Positions 34,378 through 42,897 are shown, numbered from the stretch's first letter. The stretch is 64,000 nt of DNA from Candidatus Lachnoclostridium avicola (GCA_019114465.1 DXFM01000031.1:1-64000), one strand, 5' to 3'. The notes: a model not told the origin generated them from the sequence alone. Made by a program: numbers and translations.

Positions 34378-35495
34378 AGACCCACCTCCCCGAACACGCC
34401 CAGACCGCTGGAAAACAGGATTACATCCATGTCCACTTTTCCATCCGTCCAGTCCAGAATCTGCTGTCTCAGCCGCTTTGCGGCGAAATCCCCCGTAATC
34501 CGGCGGATTCCCTCTTCTTCCAGGTATTCCACCGCCTCCTCCGTGGTATTGGAGGCCAGGATCTTCTCCCGGAGGCGGCTGTCTTTTGCCTTTGGGGGAA
34601 CCGCTCCCTCTACGCAGTCCCAGAGGATCTCCATCCGCCGGTCCCCGTAGCGGGAGTGGGTGTTTTCCACGCCGCCTGCCGCCTTGATCAGCTTTCCCGC
34701 GTGACCCACCAGCAGGCCCCGGCGAAATCCCTCCTCCTCCATAAATTTCATGGTGTCCCTGATGAAATTGCTGCATTTAACTCCCTGGTCCAGGGAGATT
34801 CCCAGGTGCTCTTTTAAAAAGGCCTCCCCGTAATTTCCCGGGGTGACCACCAGATAGTCCGCTCCCTCCACCGCCTTCATGTGGATCTCCAGCCGGATGG
34901 TGGCCGTTAAGGCCGCCTCACTCATGGGCTCCACAATGCCGGTGGTTCCCAGAACGGAGAGACCGCCCACGATCCCCAGCTTCGGGTTAAAGGTCTTTTC
35001 CGCCAGTTCCTCCCCCGCGGGAATCTCCACGGTGACCAGCAGGGGACCGGGATCCTCTCCCGCCCTGCGGACCTGATCCACCGCCTTCCAGATCATCTCC
35101 CGGGGGACCGGATTGATGGCCGCCTTCCCCACAGGGCAGGAAAGGCCGGGCTTTGTCACCCTGCCCACGCCTTTTCCCCCGTCTATGTAAATGCCGGGAT
35201 AATCCCCGCTGGCATACCAGGAAGGATCCGGATCCCTTTCCACCTTTTTTACGGCCGCGCAGATCATGGCCTGATCTGTCACATCCGGGTCATCCCCCGC
35301 GTCCTTTTTTACGGCAAAGGAAACTCCCTTTTCCGTCTCCCCCAGATAGCTTACCGGAAGCTTCGCCAGCCCTTTTCCGGTGGGAATACTGCATCGTTCT
35401 ATTGTCTCTCCCCTGCACAGCAGCCAGGCGGCGGCCTGGGCCGCCGCGGCCGCGCAGGTTCCCGTGGTGTATCCGCTTCTCAGCTCCCGGTCCAT
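34374..35495 (-). CDS. cbiD: Cobalt-precorrin-5B C1 methyltransferase
   Basis: 373 residues. It starts with the hallmark RSGYTTGTCAAAAAQAA (7-23). It also has INPVPREMI and the GNYGEAFLKEHLGI segment. It methylates C1 in the anaerobic cobalamin route. First gene of the operon, with its own promoter (35532-35560) and a very short leader, so no cobalamin riboswitch fits in front of it. Confidence 0.95.
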   Translation of the reverse strand: MDRELRSGYTTGTCAAAAAQAAAWLLCRGETIERCSIPTGKGLAKLPVSYLGETEKGVSFAVKKDAGDDPDVTDQAMICAAVKKVERDPDPSWYASGDYPGIYIDGGKGVGRVTKPGLSCPVGKAAINPVPREMIWKAVDQVRRAGEDPGPLLVTVEIPAGEELAEKTFNPKLGIVGGLSVLGTTGIVEPMSEAALTATIRLEIHMKAVEGADYLVVTPGNYGEAFLKEHLGISLDQGVKCSNFIRDTMKFMEEEGFRRGLLVGHAGKLIKAAGGVENTHSRYGDRRMEILWDCVEGAVPPKAKDSRLREKILASNTTEEAVEYLEEEGIRRITGDFAAKRLRQQILDWTDGKVDMDVILFSSGLGVFGEVGL

Positions 35496-35531
35496 GGGAT
35501 CACTCCTCCTTCCGGCACATTCATGCCTACC

Positions 35532-35586
35532 ATTATAGGAGATTTTCCCCGTTCTTGCAATCGCCTTTTCCCCGGGGGAAAAGGCG
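35532..35586 (-). promoter_or_regulatory. cbiD promoter with adjacent 12-bp-arm palindrome
   Basis: Minus strand: -35 TTGCAA (35560-35555), 17-base spacer, -10 TATAAT (35537-35532). Transcription should start about 30 bases before the cbiD ATG. Touching the -35 is a perfect inverted repeat CGCCTTTTCCCC-G-GGGGAAAAGGCG (35562-35586). It may be a regulator site, or the terminator stem of the spore-protein gene upstream, although no T-tract follows. Confidence 0.65.
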
Positions 35587-35610
35587 GCCGCCGCCGGAAG
35601 TCCCGGATTT

Positions 35611-35829
35611 TCAGGGTTCTTCCCGCCTTAAAGCTTCCTTCTGCATTTCTTTTTTCCTCTTGGTGATCAGGCCGCCGATCCGCCCGCTCTCCTTTGCCGT
35701 CAGGCTTCTCCAGCCGCCTTCCATCACTTTATCTCCCAGCCCCAGTTCCGTGGCGATCTCAAATTTCAGCATCTCCTCCGGTTTTAAATCTCTCGGGTCA
35801 AATCCTTTTTTCTTCTTTTTTTCAGACAT
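35611..35829 (-). CDS. Alpha/beta-type small acid-soluble spore protein
   Basis: 72 residues, highly charged. It contains KFEIATELGL (22-31), an exact match to the first SASP alpha/beta signature, and KESGRIGGLITKR (about 46-58), a near match to the second. Such proteins coat and protect DNA in dormant spores. The N-terminal Lys run and the C-terminal tail are longer than usual. An inverted repeat in the leader covers the ribosome binding site (35833-35873). The gene stands alone. Confidence 0.85.
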   Translation of the reverse strand: MSEKKKKKGFDPRDLKPEEMLKFEIATELGLGDKVMEGGWRSLTAKESGRIGGLITKRKKEMQKEALRREEP

Positions 35830-35832
35830 AAC

Positions 35833-35873
35833 AGGGCATACTCCTTTCCGTTTTCGTACTAAGAGTATGCCCT
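35833..35873 (-). promoter_or_regulatory. Leader hairpin that masks the spore-protein ribosome binding site
   Basis: Perfect 11-bp inverted repeat (AGGGCATACTC / GAGTATGCCCT) with a 19-base loop, ending a few bases before the ATG at 35829. The 3' arm contains the GAG of the AAAGGAG ribosome binding site, so folding would block translation. It has no T-tract. Confidence 0.6.
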
Positions 35874-35935
35874 TAACCGGTTTCCCCTATTCAGTTTTCC
35901 GGCGTCCCCGTCCTGGGACGTCCCCCTTTTTTTCG

Positions 35936-36121
35936 TCAATACCTCCTCCGGGGCATGATGATGGCTGCCACAATGTAGGCAAACAGCCCCGGCCCGCTGA
36001 ACAGCAGTATGGCCCAGATCAGGCGCACAATGGTGGGATCAATGTTGAAATACTCTCCCAGACCGCCGCACACTCCGCACAGCACCTTGTTTTCATCAGA
36101 ACGATATAACCGTTTCTCCAT
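35936..36121 (-). CDS. PspC-domain membrane protein
   Basis: 61 residues from the ATG at 36121 (GGAGGAAAG upstream). The PspC motif LCGVCGGLGEYFNIDPTIVR is followed by one hydrophobic helix (about 31-54) and a basic end (MPRRRY). In the family it is an envelope-stress membrane protein. Last gene of a PadR-DUF1700-DUF4097-PspC set, 13 bases after the DUF4097 stop. Confidence 0.9.
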   Translation of the reverse strand: MEKRLYRSDENKVLCGVCGGLGEYFNIDPTIVRLIWAILLFSGPGLFAYIVAAIIMPRRRY

Positions 36122-36134
36122 AGTCTCTTTCCTC

Positions 36135-37004
36135 CTATCCTTCAAAAGAAATGTCAATATTTCCCACGCCGCAGCTCAAACGCATCTGTTTTCCGCCGGT
36201 TCCCGCCGGAAATCCCAGACCCCCGTCCCGGCACTCAAACTGGCCGGAATGGCTTTCGCCGTCCAGGGTAACCTCCCCCAGCTCGCAGTCCACTTCGTAG
36301 GAAAAATCTTCCCTGGATCCCAGGATCCCCAGCTCCAGGCTTCCCACACCGCATTCAGCATCCACGCCGGAGGCGATATCCGCCTGGTCAATGTTTAAAT
36401 ACCCCACGCCCACGTCGGCGTTCAGCCAGTCGGCCTCCAGGACGCGGATATCTCCGTACCCGGCTCCGGTGTCCAGATCGACCTCTCCGGCTCTCACGGC
36501 GTCCGCCTCCAGATATCCGGCTCCCAGATCCAGGGAAACGGCGTCAAACCGGTATCCGGCGGGCACCGTCACCTCCACGGTACAGCTCTCATCCTCCCGG
36601 CCTTCCAGCCACCGCCTCAGGCCGTTTTCCATCAGCCCCCGGCCGCTGCCCATTTCTCCGCCGTCGATACTCAGGCGGCTGCCGTCTTCCTGAAAGGAGG
36701 CAGTGCCCCTGGGATCGCGGATCCGCAGCGTAAGGCGGTCCGTATCTCCTTCGCGGATGAAAAAGCTTCCAGCGCCCACATCCGCCGTCAGCTCCGTAAT
36801 CCCGTCAAAGGAGCACTCCTGGGTCTCATCCCAGTTTTCCTCCCAGTAGTCTTCCCAGTCCCAGCCATTGTGCCGGTGGATCATCCCGTCTCTCAGGGAC
36901 CTGGGAAGAGTGGCTCCCGCCACCGCCGAGACAGTGACCACAATCACTCCCAGCACAATACACACCACGCCCGCAATACTTGTCACCAAAGCGAATTTTT
37001 TCAT
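36135..37004 (-). CDS. DUF4097 (adhesin-like beta-helix) family protein
   Basis: 289 residues from the ATG at 37004 (GGGAGGAGG upstream; ATGA overlap with the DUF1700 gene). One N-terminal membrane helix (about 3-28) is followed by an extracellular beta-rich domain with repeated short strands (ELTADVGAGSF, VSLDLGAGYLEADAV, VDLDTGAGYGDIRV, LNADVGVGYLNIDQAD, VDAECGVGSLEL). This is the ladder-like pattern of DUF4097. The function is unknown. The operon suggests an envelope-sensing role. Confidence 0.85.
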   Translation of the reverse strand: MKKFALVTSIAGVVCIVLGVIVVTVSAVAGATLPRSLRDGMIHRHNGWDWEDYWEENWDETQECSFDGITELTADVGAGSFFIREGDTDRLTLRIRDPRGTASFQEDGSRLSIDGGEMGSGRGLMENGLRRWLEGREDESCTVEVTVPAGYRFDAVSLDLGAGYLEADAVRAGEVDLDTGAGYGDIRVLEADWLNADVGVGYLNIDQADIASGVDAECGVGSLELGILGSREDFSYEVDCELGEVTLDGESHSGQFECRDGGLGFPAGTGGKQMRLSCGVGNIDISFEG

Positions 37005-37789
37005 GCCTGCCTCCTCCCTCTGTGCATCAGACGGTTGCACCAGTCCAGAATCCTCCGGAACAATCCGGGAATCAGTTTTCCATAAAACCACACAGACAGC
37101 ACCAGCAGCAGGAGGCCCACGCCGGCGGCGATGAGGCCGATGCCGATAAACAGAGCTCCTGTCAGACCGTCCGCGAACAGATAAACCGCTCCGCCCACAA
37201 TGGCCGCGATCCCGCCAATCAGGCAGCCCACCGCTCCCAGGGCGACGCAGAAGAAGATCGCTAAGATGGTGAGGGCAATGCCTGCCGCCACGCTGAACAC
37301 TCCTCCTCCCACGCTGAACACCACCGGAGCCGCCACAATGATCAGAATGGCCCAGAGCACAATCTTCAGCGCCCGGCTGGTTCTGACCTCATCCGGCTTT
37401 TTTTCCGGCCGGCCGCTGCCGTTTTCCCAACTGCTGCCATTGTCCCGGCTTCCGCCCTGCCCCGGATCGGATGGCCCGCGACCGCCGCCGTTTCTTCCGC
37501 CGTCTCCGGCCTCCGGCTTCTGAACCTCATAGCCCGGATCCTTAAACCGCTCGTCCCCGTAACCGTTCTCCGTGAATTCTCCTCCCTCTTCCATGTTTCC
37601 GCTGATGCTGGCCCGGATCATGGCCGCCACCCGCTCCGGGCTCCCGAACTCCTGGAGCACTTTCTCTTCATTTTCCGGACCGGCTTCATCCAGATAATCT
37701 CTGTAATAGGCCAGGGCATCTGATCGTTCCTCTTCACCGATATCCTGGAGCAGGTACTCCAGCTCTTTCATAAACTCTTCTCTGCTCAT
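37001..37789 (-). CDS. DUF1700 family membrane protein
   Basis: 262 residues from the ATG at 37789 (GGAGGTGG upstream). The N-terminal cytoplasmic domain MSREEFMKELEYLLQDI..SDALAYYRDYLDEAG is the DUF1700 signature. A Gly/Asn/Arg-rich linker (about 85-135) precedes four to five membrane helices. Its ATG shares one base with the stop of the padR gene (TGATG). DUF1700 proteins regularly partner PadR regulators and DUF4097 proteins. Their biochemical role is not established. Confidence 0.88.
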   Translation of the reverse strand: MSREEFMKELEYLLQDIGEEERSDALAYYRDYLDEAGPENEEKVLQEFGSPERVAAMIRASISGNMEEGGEFTENGYGDERFKDPGYEVQKPEAGDGGRNGGGRGPSDPGQGGSRDNGSSWENGSGRPEKKPDEVRTSRALKIVLWAILIIVAAPVVFSVGGGVFSVAAGIALTILAIFFCVALGAVGCLIGGIAAIVGGAVYLFADGLTGALFIGIGLIAAGVGLLLLVLSVWFYGKLIPGLFRRILDWCNRLMHRGRRQA

Positions 37790-38106
37790 CAGACTGCCAC
37801 CTCCAAAATTCCCGTAATTTTTTTCGAGTAGACCATCCATTCCCCCTGGTACAGGTTCAGCTGCGCCCTTCCCTTCTCCGTAATCTTGTAATACCTTCTG
37901 TTTCTTCCGTCAATCGCCTTATCGTAGACTTCCAGGCACTCTTCTTTCTGAAGCCTGCGGAGGACCGGGTACAGGGTCGACTCTGAAATGTCGATGGCCG
38001 TTCTCACGTCCTGGGTGATCTTGTACCCGTAAGTTCCCTCCCGCTCTCTGGACACAACTGCCAGAACAATGGCGTCCAGCAGGGCGGCGCCTGTGTTAAA
38101 TACCAT
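37789..38106 (-). CDS. PadR-family transcriptional regulator
   Basis: 105 residues from the ATG at 38106 (GGGAGG eight bases upstream; a GTG three codons earlier is less likely). A winged-helix PadR domain: AIVLAVVSREREGTYGYKITQDV, ESTLYPVLRRLQKEECLEV, GRNRRYYKITEKG. It should repress its own operon through the two AT-rich palindromes at 38147-38202 (inference). Confidence 0.93.
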   Translation of the reverse strand: MVFNTGAALLDAIVLAVVSREREGTYGYKITQDVRTAIDISESTLYPVLRRLQKEECLEVYDKAIDGRNRRYYKITEKGRAQLNLYQGEWMVYSKKITGILEVAV

Positions 38107-38146
38107 GCGACGCACCTCCCGATTTCCATAATATTAGATTTCGTCA

Positions 38147-38202
38147 GATATTATACGGGATATAATATCTGTGTATAATATTATATATCATATAATATTA
38201 TA
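38147..38202. promoter_or_regulatory. Two perfect AT-rich palindromes in front of padR
   Basis: Palindrome 1 (38147-38169): GATATTATA-CGGGA-TATAATATC. Palindrome 2 (38174-38202): 13-base arms TATAATATTATAT / ATATAATATTATA with a 3-base spacer. The TATAAT units can also serve as -10 elements, so promoter and operator are interlaced. They lie between padR and the GNAT gene, 40 bases above the padR start. Confidence 0.75.
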
Positions 38203-38217
38203 CCTGTCAATAGGCCG

Positions 38218-38673
38218 TCACCGTTTTTCTTTCTCCATCACAAAATTGGTGAGAAGCACTCCCCGGCGCTCCACCTGCTGCTCCTTTACCACCCGGTATC
38301 CCCGCTTCTCAAAAAAGGGCCGGGCCGTCAGTGACGCATGAGTCACCATCCGCTTCCCCGAAGCCGCCTTCTCCAGCCGGTCGCAGATGGCGGTGGCGAT
38401 CCCTCTCCCCTGATATCCGGCGTGGACGTACAGCCGGTCCAGATAGCCCGTCTCATCCATGTCCCCGAAGCCGACGATCTCTCCGCTCTCCACCGCCACC
38501 AGAGTGTGGTGATTCTGAAAAGACTGATCCCACTGTTCCAGATCCACCTGACCGGTGGCCCACGCGTCCAGCTGCTCCTTCGTGTAATCCCTCGCGTTCA
38601 CGGTGTGGACCGTGCGGTAAAACAGCTCCGCCATCTCCCTGCAGTCCTCCGGTTTATATTCTCTGATTGTCAT
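38218..38673 (-). CDS. GNAT-family N-acetyltransferase
   Basis: 151 residues with the acetyl-CoA motif YVHAGYQGRGIATAICDRLE (about 88-107) preceded by the strand GEIVGFGDMDETGYLDRL. The C-terminal FFEKRGYRVVKEQQVERRGV also fits. The substrate is unknown. Single gene. Repeat copy 3 and the purL terminator lie upstream. Confidence 0.88.
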   Translation of the reverse strand: MTIREYKPEDCREMAELFYRTVHTVNARDYTKEQLDAWATGQVDLEQWDQSFQNHHTLVAVESGEIVGFGDMDETGYLDRLYVHAGYQGRGIATAICDRLEKAASGKRMVTHASLTARPFFEKRGYRVVKEQQVERRGVLLTNFVMEKEKR

Positions 38674-38750
38674 TTTCCTCTCCTCCTGCCTCCATTATAC
38701 CGACCCTTTTTTAAAATGCAATTCCCCGGATTCAGGCGGCATCCCCTGTC

Positions 38751-38849
38751 CTCGATACCGCGGGCAGCTCACAGCAGAGCTGTTCGCTGTCCGTTGCCCG
38801 GCAAATGTCCGCCCATGCAAGCATGGCGGCCGCTTGCCGGGCGTATCGC
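38751..38849. repeat. Structured intergenic repeat, copy 3 (short form)
   Basis: Core only, closed by CGATAC/GTATCG. The inner hairpin CCGCCCATGC-AA-GCATGGCGG is the best formed of the four copies, inside CCGGCAA..TTGCCGG. The extra CGGATAGGG hairpin is absent. On the minus strand it starts two bases after the T-tract of the purL terminator. Confidence 0.85.
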
Positions 38850-38851
38850 AC

Positions 38852-38879
38852 AAAAAAGCCGGCGGAATCCTCCGCCGGC
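38852..38879 (-). terminator. Intrinsic terminator of purL
   Basis: Minus strand: a 9-bp perfect stem GCCGGCGGA/TCCGCCGGC with a 4-base loop (38879-38858), then six T (38857-38852), about 40 bases past the purL stop. Confidence 0.92.
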
Positions 38880-38920
38880 CCTTCTGGCTTCTGACTGCTT
38901 TTCTATTATAAGGAATACTT

Positions 38921-41900
38921 TTATAAGAAATACTTTACGCCGCTCTCAAACAGCTTCAGATCCTGTTCTCCGTAAATGTTCATGGCTACCGCCTCCCCGC
39001 GGCGCTCCGCGTGGGCCATCTTGCCGAAGATCCGGCCGTCAGGACTGGTGATGCCCTCAATGGCCATGTAAGAGCCATTGGGATTCCAGTACTCGTCCAT
39101 CGTCGGATTTCCCTGATCGTCCACGTACTGGGTCGCCACCTGTCCGTTCTCAAACAGCTTCTTTAACCAGGCAGCGTCCGCCACAAACCGGCCCTCGCCG
39201 TGGGACGCCGGGCTGCAGTACACTCCGCCCAGCTCCGCTCCCTCCAGCCACGGGGACTTGTTGGAAACCACCTTGGTGTAAACCATCTTGGATACATGGC
39301 GTCCGATGGAATTCATGGTCAGGGTGGGGCTGTCCGCCCTCTGCTCCGTGATGGCTCCCTCCGGCACCAGTCCCAGCTTGATCAGGGCCTGGAAGCCGTT
39401 GCAGATGCCAAGCATCAGGCCGTCCCGCTCTTTTAACAGTTTTCCGATCTCCTCCCGGATCAGGGGATTGCGGAACACGGTGGCAAAGAATTTCGCGGAT
39501 CCGTCCGGCTCATCTCCGGCGGAGAAACCGCCGGGGAACATGACGATCTGTGCCTTCGCGATCTCTTCCCGATAGGCCTCCACCGACTCCCGGATGTGGG
39601 CGGGAGTCAGGTTCTTAAACACCTTCGTCACCACCTTAGCGCCGGCCCGCTCAAAGGCCTTCGTGCTGTCATACTCACAGTTGGTGCCGGGGAATACGGG
39701 GATGAACACGGTGGGACGGCCGATCTTATGGCCGCACACGGCGATGGAATCCGCCCGGTACAGTCCGGTCTCCACCTTTTCCTCCTTCACGCCGGAGCGG
39801 GTGGGGAATACCTTCTCCAGGGTGCCCGTCCAGGCCTTTAAAGCCTCATCCATGGAAATGGACACATTGCCGTACTCCAGGACGCCGCGGTCCGTCACCT
39901 CGCCGATCACCGTGTAGGTGATGGCAAGCTCGCCCACCTTGCCGTCCGGCACCTCGCAGACCACATTGCCCCAGCCGGGAGCAAAGAAGTCTCTGGGATC
40001 CACATTGTGCTCGATCTTCACGCCCAGCTTATTTCCGAAGGCCATCTTGCTCACCGCCTCCGCCATGCCGTGGCGCTCCACCGCGTAGGCGGAAATGATC
40101 CGTCCCGCCTGAATGTCCTCGCGGAGCTTTCTGTAGCCTTCCATGATCCGTCCGTACTCCGGCAGATCATACGGATCCTTCTCAATGGAGAAGACCACGA
40201 TCTTGCTGCCGGGACGCTTAAACTCCGGAGTGATAATGTCCTTCCAGCTGGCCACATCCACGGCGAAGGAAACCAGGGTGGGGGGAACGTCGATCTCTCC
40301 GTGCTCCTCGTCGTTAAAGGTTCCGGACATGCTGTCCTTGCCTCCGATGGAGGGCAGGCCAAATCCCATCTGGGCCGCGTAAGCTCCCAGCAGAGCCGCA
40401 AAAGGCTGGCTCCACCGCTTCGGATCCTCGCTCATCCGGCGGAAATACTCCTGGAAGGTAAAGCGGATCCTGGAATAGTCTCCTCCCGCCGCCACAATCT
40501 TGGCGATGGAGGACACCACGGCGTAAATGGCTCCGTGGTAGGGGCTCCAGCTGGACAGATAGGGATCAAATCCGTAGCTCATCATGGTCACCGTATCCGT
40601 ATGGCCTTCCAGCACCGGCAGCTTTGCCACCATGGACTGGGTCTCCGTCAGCTGGTACTTTCCGCCGTAGGGCATATAGACGCTTCCCGCGCCGATGGAT
40701 CCGTCAAACATCTCCACCAGGCCCTTCTGGGAGCAGACGTTTAAGGATGCCAGCATATTCAGCCAGGCTTCTCTCACGTCGCCCACCTCTTTCCGCTCAA
40801 AGAGGTTTCCCTCCCGGTTCGGCACCTCCAGAGTCACATCCGCCTCCTGATGGGCGCCGTTGGTGTCCAGAAACGCGCGGCTGATGTTGACGATGGTGGT
40901 TCCTCTCCAGTTCATCACCAGGCGGGGTTCCGCCGTCACCTCTGCCACTGTCACCGCCTCCAGGTTTTCCTCCTCCGCGTATGCCAGGAAGCGGTCCACA
41001 TCCTTCGGGTCCACCACCACAGCCATACGCTCCTGGGACTCGGAGATGGCGATCTCCGTGCCGTCCAGGCCGGCGTATTTCTTCGGAACCTTATCCAAAT
41101 CGATTACCAGGCCGGGAGCCAGCTCTCCGATGGCCACGGACACTCCGCCGGCTCCGAAATCGTTGCATTTCTTGATGATCCGGCTCACCTCCGGGCGGCG
41201 GAACATTCTCTGAATCTTCCGCTCCGTGGGGGCGTTTCCTTTCTGAACCTCAGCGCCGCAGACCTTGATGGACTCCTCCGTGTGCACCTTGGAGGAACCG
41301 GTGGCTCCGCCGATTCCGTCCCGCCCGGTGCGTCCGCCTAAGAGAATGATCACATCCCCCGGGTCGGAGGTCTCCCGGATCACGTTCTTTCTGGGAGCCG
41401 CGCCCATAACCGCGCCGATCTCCATCCTCTTGGCCACATAGCCGGGATGGTAGATCTCCTTCACATATCCGGTGGCCAGACCGATCTGGTTGCCGTAGGA
41501 GCTGTAGCCGTGGGCCGCTCCCGTCACCAGCTTCTTCTGGGGCAGCTTGCCCTTTAAGGTCTCGGAGAGAGGTCTGGTGGGATCCGCCGCTCCCGTCACT
41601 CTCATGGCCTGGTACACGTAGGTCCGCCCGGAGAGGGGATCACGGATAGCTCCTCCCAGACAGGTAGCCGCGCCTCCGAAGGGCTCAATCTCCGTGGGAT
41701 GATTGTGGGTCTCATTTTTGAAATTGATCAGCCACTCCTCGGTAACGCCGTCGATTTCCACCGGCACCACGATGCTGCAGGCGTTGATCTCCTCAGAAAC
41801 TTCCATATCCTGGAGTTTTCCCTCCGCTCTCAGCTTCTTCATGGCCATGAGCGCCAGGTCCATGAGGCAGACATACTTGTCAGACCGTCCCTGATATACC

Positions 41901-42685
41901 TCCTCCCGGTCCGCCAGGTACTGACGGTAGGTGTCCTCCATGGGCGTCCGGTAATCCCCGTCGGTGAAGGTCACGTTTTTCAGCTCTGTGGAGAAGGTGG
42001 TGTGGCGGCAGTGATCAGACCAGTAGGTGTCCAGCACACGGATCTCCGTCACGGAAGGATCTCTCTTTTCCTCATTCACGTAGTAATTCTGGATGTGCTG
42101 GAAGTCCTTGAAGGTCATAGCCAGGTTAAAAGAGCGGTACAGTTCCTCCAGCTCCTTCTCATTCAGGCCGCAGAAGCCATCCAGAATCTTCACATCCTCC
42201 GGTGTCTCAAACTCCGTCACCAGAGTGTCGGGAATCTCCTCGGAGGCCTCTCCGGAATCCACCGGGTTAATGCAGAAAGATTTGATGGCCGCCGTCTGCT
42301 CACCGGTCAGTTCTCCGGAAATCACATAGGTGGTGGCGGTGCGGATCACAGGCTCCTCATTTTCATTGAGCAGCTTCACGCACTGCTCCGCGGAGTCGGC
42401 TCTCTGATCAAACTGTCCCGGCAGATACTCCACGGAAAACACCGTATCTCCCTCCTGCTTCGGGAATGTCATCTCATAGCAGTCGTCCACCGGCGGCTCA
42501 GAGAAAATAGTGCCCAGAGATGCCCGGTACACTTCATCTGAAAGATTTTCCATATCGTAACGGATCAGCACCCGGACGCCGGTCACCGTGCTGATGCCCA
42601 GATAATTTTCAATTTCCTCCCGAAGCTCCTTCGCCTTCACGGCGTACTCCGGCTTCTTCTCCACATATACCCGCTTTACGCTCAT
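38921..42685 (-). CDS. purL: Phosphoribosylformylglycinamidine synthase, single-chain
   Basis: 1254 residues, so the synthetase and glutaminase are in one chain as in proteobacteria, not split into PurS/PurL/PurQ. The N-terminal substrate domain is followed by duplicated AIR-synthase-type halves (NHPTEIEPFGGAATCLGG, GGRTGRDGIGGATGSSKVHT, GGKDSMSGTF). The C-terminal amidotransferase has FPGGFSAGDEPDGSAKF and the nucleophile in MLGICNGFQALIKLGLVPEG. It converts FGAR to FGAM in purine synthesis. The leader contains an attenuator-like terminator 84 bases before the ATG. Confidence 0.97.
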   Translation of the reverse strand: MSVKRVYVEKKPEYAVKAKELREEIENYLGISTVTGVRVLIRYDMENLSDEVYRASLGTIFSEPPVDDCYEMTFPKQEGDTVFSVEYLPGQFDQRADSAEQCVKLLNENEEPVIRTATTYVISGELTGEQTAAIKSFCINPVDSGEASEEIPDTLVTEFETPEDVKILDGFCGLNEKELEELYRSFNLAMTFKDFQHIQNYYVNEEKRDPSVTEIRVLDTYWSDHCRHTTFSTELKNVTFTDGDYRTPMEDTYRQYLADREEVYQGRSDKYVCLMDLALMAMKKLRAEGKLQDMEVSEEINACSIVVPVEIDGVTEEWLINFKNETHNHPTEIEPFGGAATCLGGAIRDPLSGRTYVYQAMRVTGAADPTRPLSETLKGKLPQKKLVTGAAHGYSSYGNQIGLATGYVKEIYHPGYVAKRMEIGAVMGAAPRKNVIRETSDPGDVIILLGGRTGRDGIGGATGSSKVHTEESIKVCGAEVQKGNAPTERKIQRMFRRPEVSRIIKKCNDFGAGGVSVAIGELAPGLVIDLDKVPKKYAGLDGTEIAISESQERMAVVVDPKDVDRFLAYAEEENLEAVTVAEVTAEPRLVMNWRGTTIVNISRAFLDTNGAHQEADVTLEVPNREGNLFERKEVGDVREAWLNMLASLNVCSQKGLVEMFDGSIGAGSVYMPYGGKYQLTETQSMVAKLPVLEGHTDTVTMMSYGFDPYLSSWSPYHGAIYAVVSSIAKIVAAGGDYSRIRFTFQEYFRRMSEDPKRWSQPFAALLGAYAAQMGFGLPSIGGKDSMSGTFNDEEHGEIDVPPTLVSFAVDVASWKDIITPEFKRPGSKIVVFSIEKDPYDLPEYGRIMEGYRKLREDIQAGRIISAYAVERHGMAEAVSKMAFGNKLGVKIEHNVDPRDFFAPGWGNVVCEVPDGKVGELAITYTVIGEVTDRGVLEYGNVSISMDEALKAWTGTLEKVFPTRSGVKEEKVETGLYRADSIAVCGHKIGRPTVFIPVFPGTNCEYDSTKAFERAGAKVVTKVFKNLTPAHIRESVEAYREEIAKAQIVMFPGGFSAGDEPDGSAKFFATVFRNPLIREEIGKLLKERDGLMLGICNGFQALIKLGLVPEGAITEQRADSPTLTMNSIGRHVSKMVYTKVVSNKSPWLEGAELGGVYCSPASHGEGRFVADAAWLKKLFENGQVATQYVDDQGNPTMDEYWNPNGSYMAIEGITSPDGRIFGKMAHAERRGEAVAMNIYGEQDLKLFESGVKYFL

Positions 42686-42768
42686 AGGGTTCCTCCTGTC
42701 TTGTCTGAAAATCCGGCCCGCCGGTCCGGGGGCCCTTCCTCCTGGTTCCTCTCATTTCTTCCCGTATG

Positions 42769-42897
42769 AAAAAGAATCCTGCTTTGCAGGATTCTCCGCC
42801 GCAGTGCGATCCTGGGCGGAACTTTTTTATCTCACAGGAATGAAGTTTCCCATGAAATAAAAATGGGCAGATGAGACGATTCTCATCATCTGCCCAT
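42769..42897 (-). promoter_or_regulatory. purL leader with attenuator-like structures
   Basis: Minus strand, 5' to 3'. A first hairpin at 42897-42863 (arms ATGGGCAGATGA) followed by TTTTATTT probably ends the upstream gene. It is followed by a structured part (GGGAAACTT/AAGTTCC, then TCCGCC/GGCGGA at 42820-42815 and 42800-42795). Next comes a perfect terminator at 42795-42773 (AGAATCCTGC-AAA-GCAGGATTCT) with five T. The AGGAT at 42813-42809 can pair with the first terminator arm, giving an alternative fold. I recognise no known riboswitch consensus. A TTTACT-18-TATGAT promoter at 42927-42898 is possible, but its start site would fall inside the first hairpin. Confidence 0.55.

Noticed and set aside
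34378-34776. N-terminal extension of CbiG
   Set aside because: The residues are a Gly/Arg/Pro-rich out-of-frame reading of cbiD; the GTG at 34377 has a strong ribosome binding site and gives the normal family length.
35496-35610. Cobalamin riboswitch upstream of cbiD
   Set aside because: The leader is about 30 nt from the visible promoter, and no B12-box-like sequence was found.
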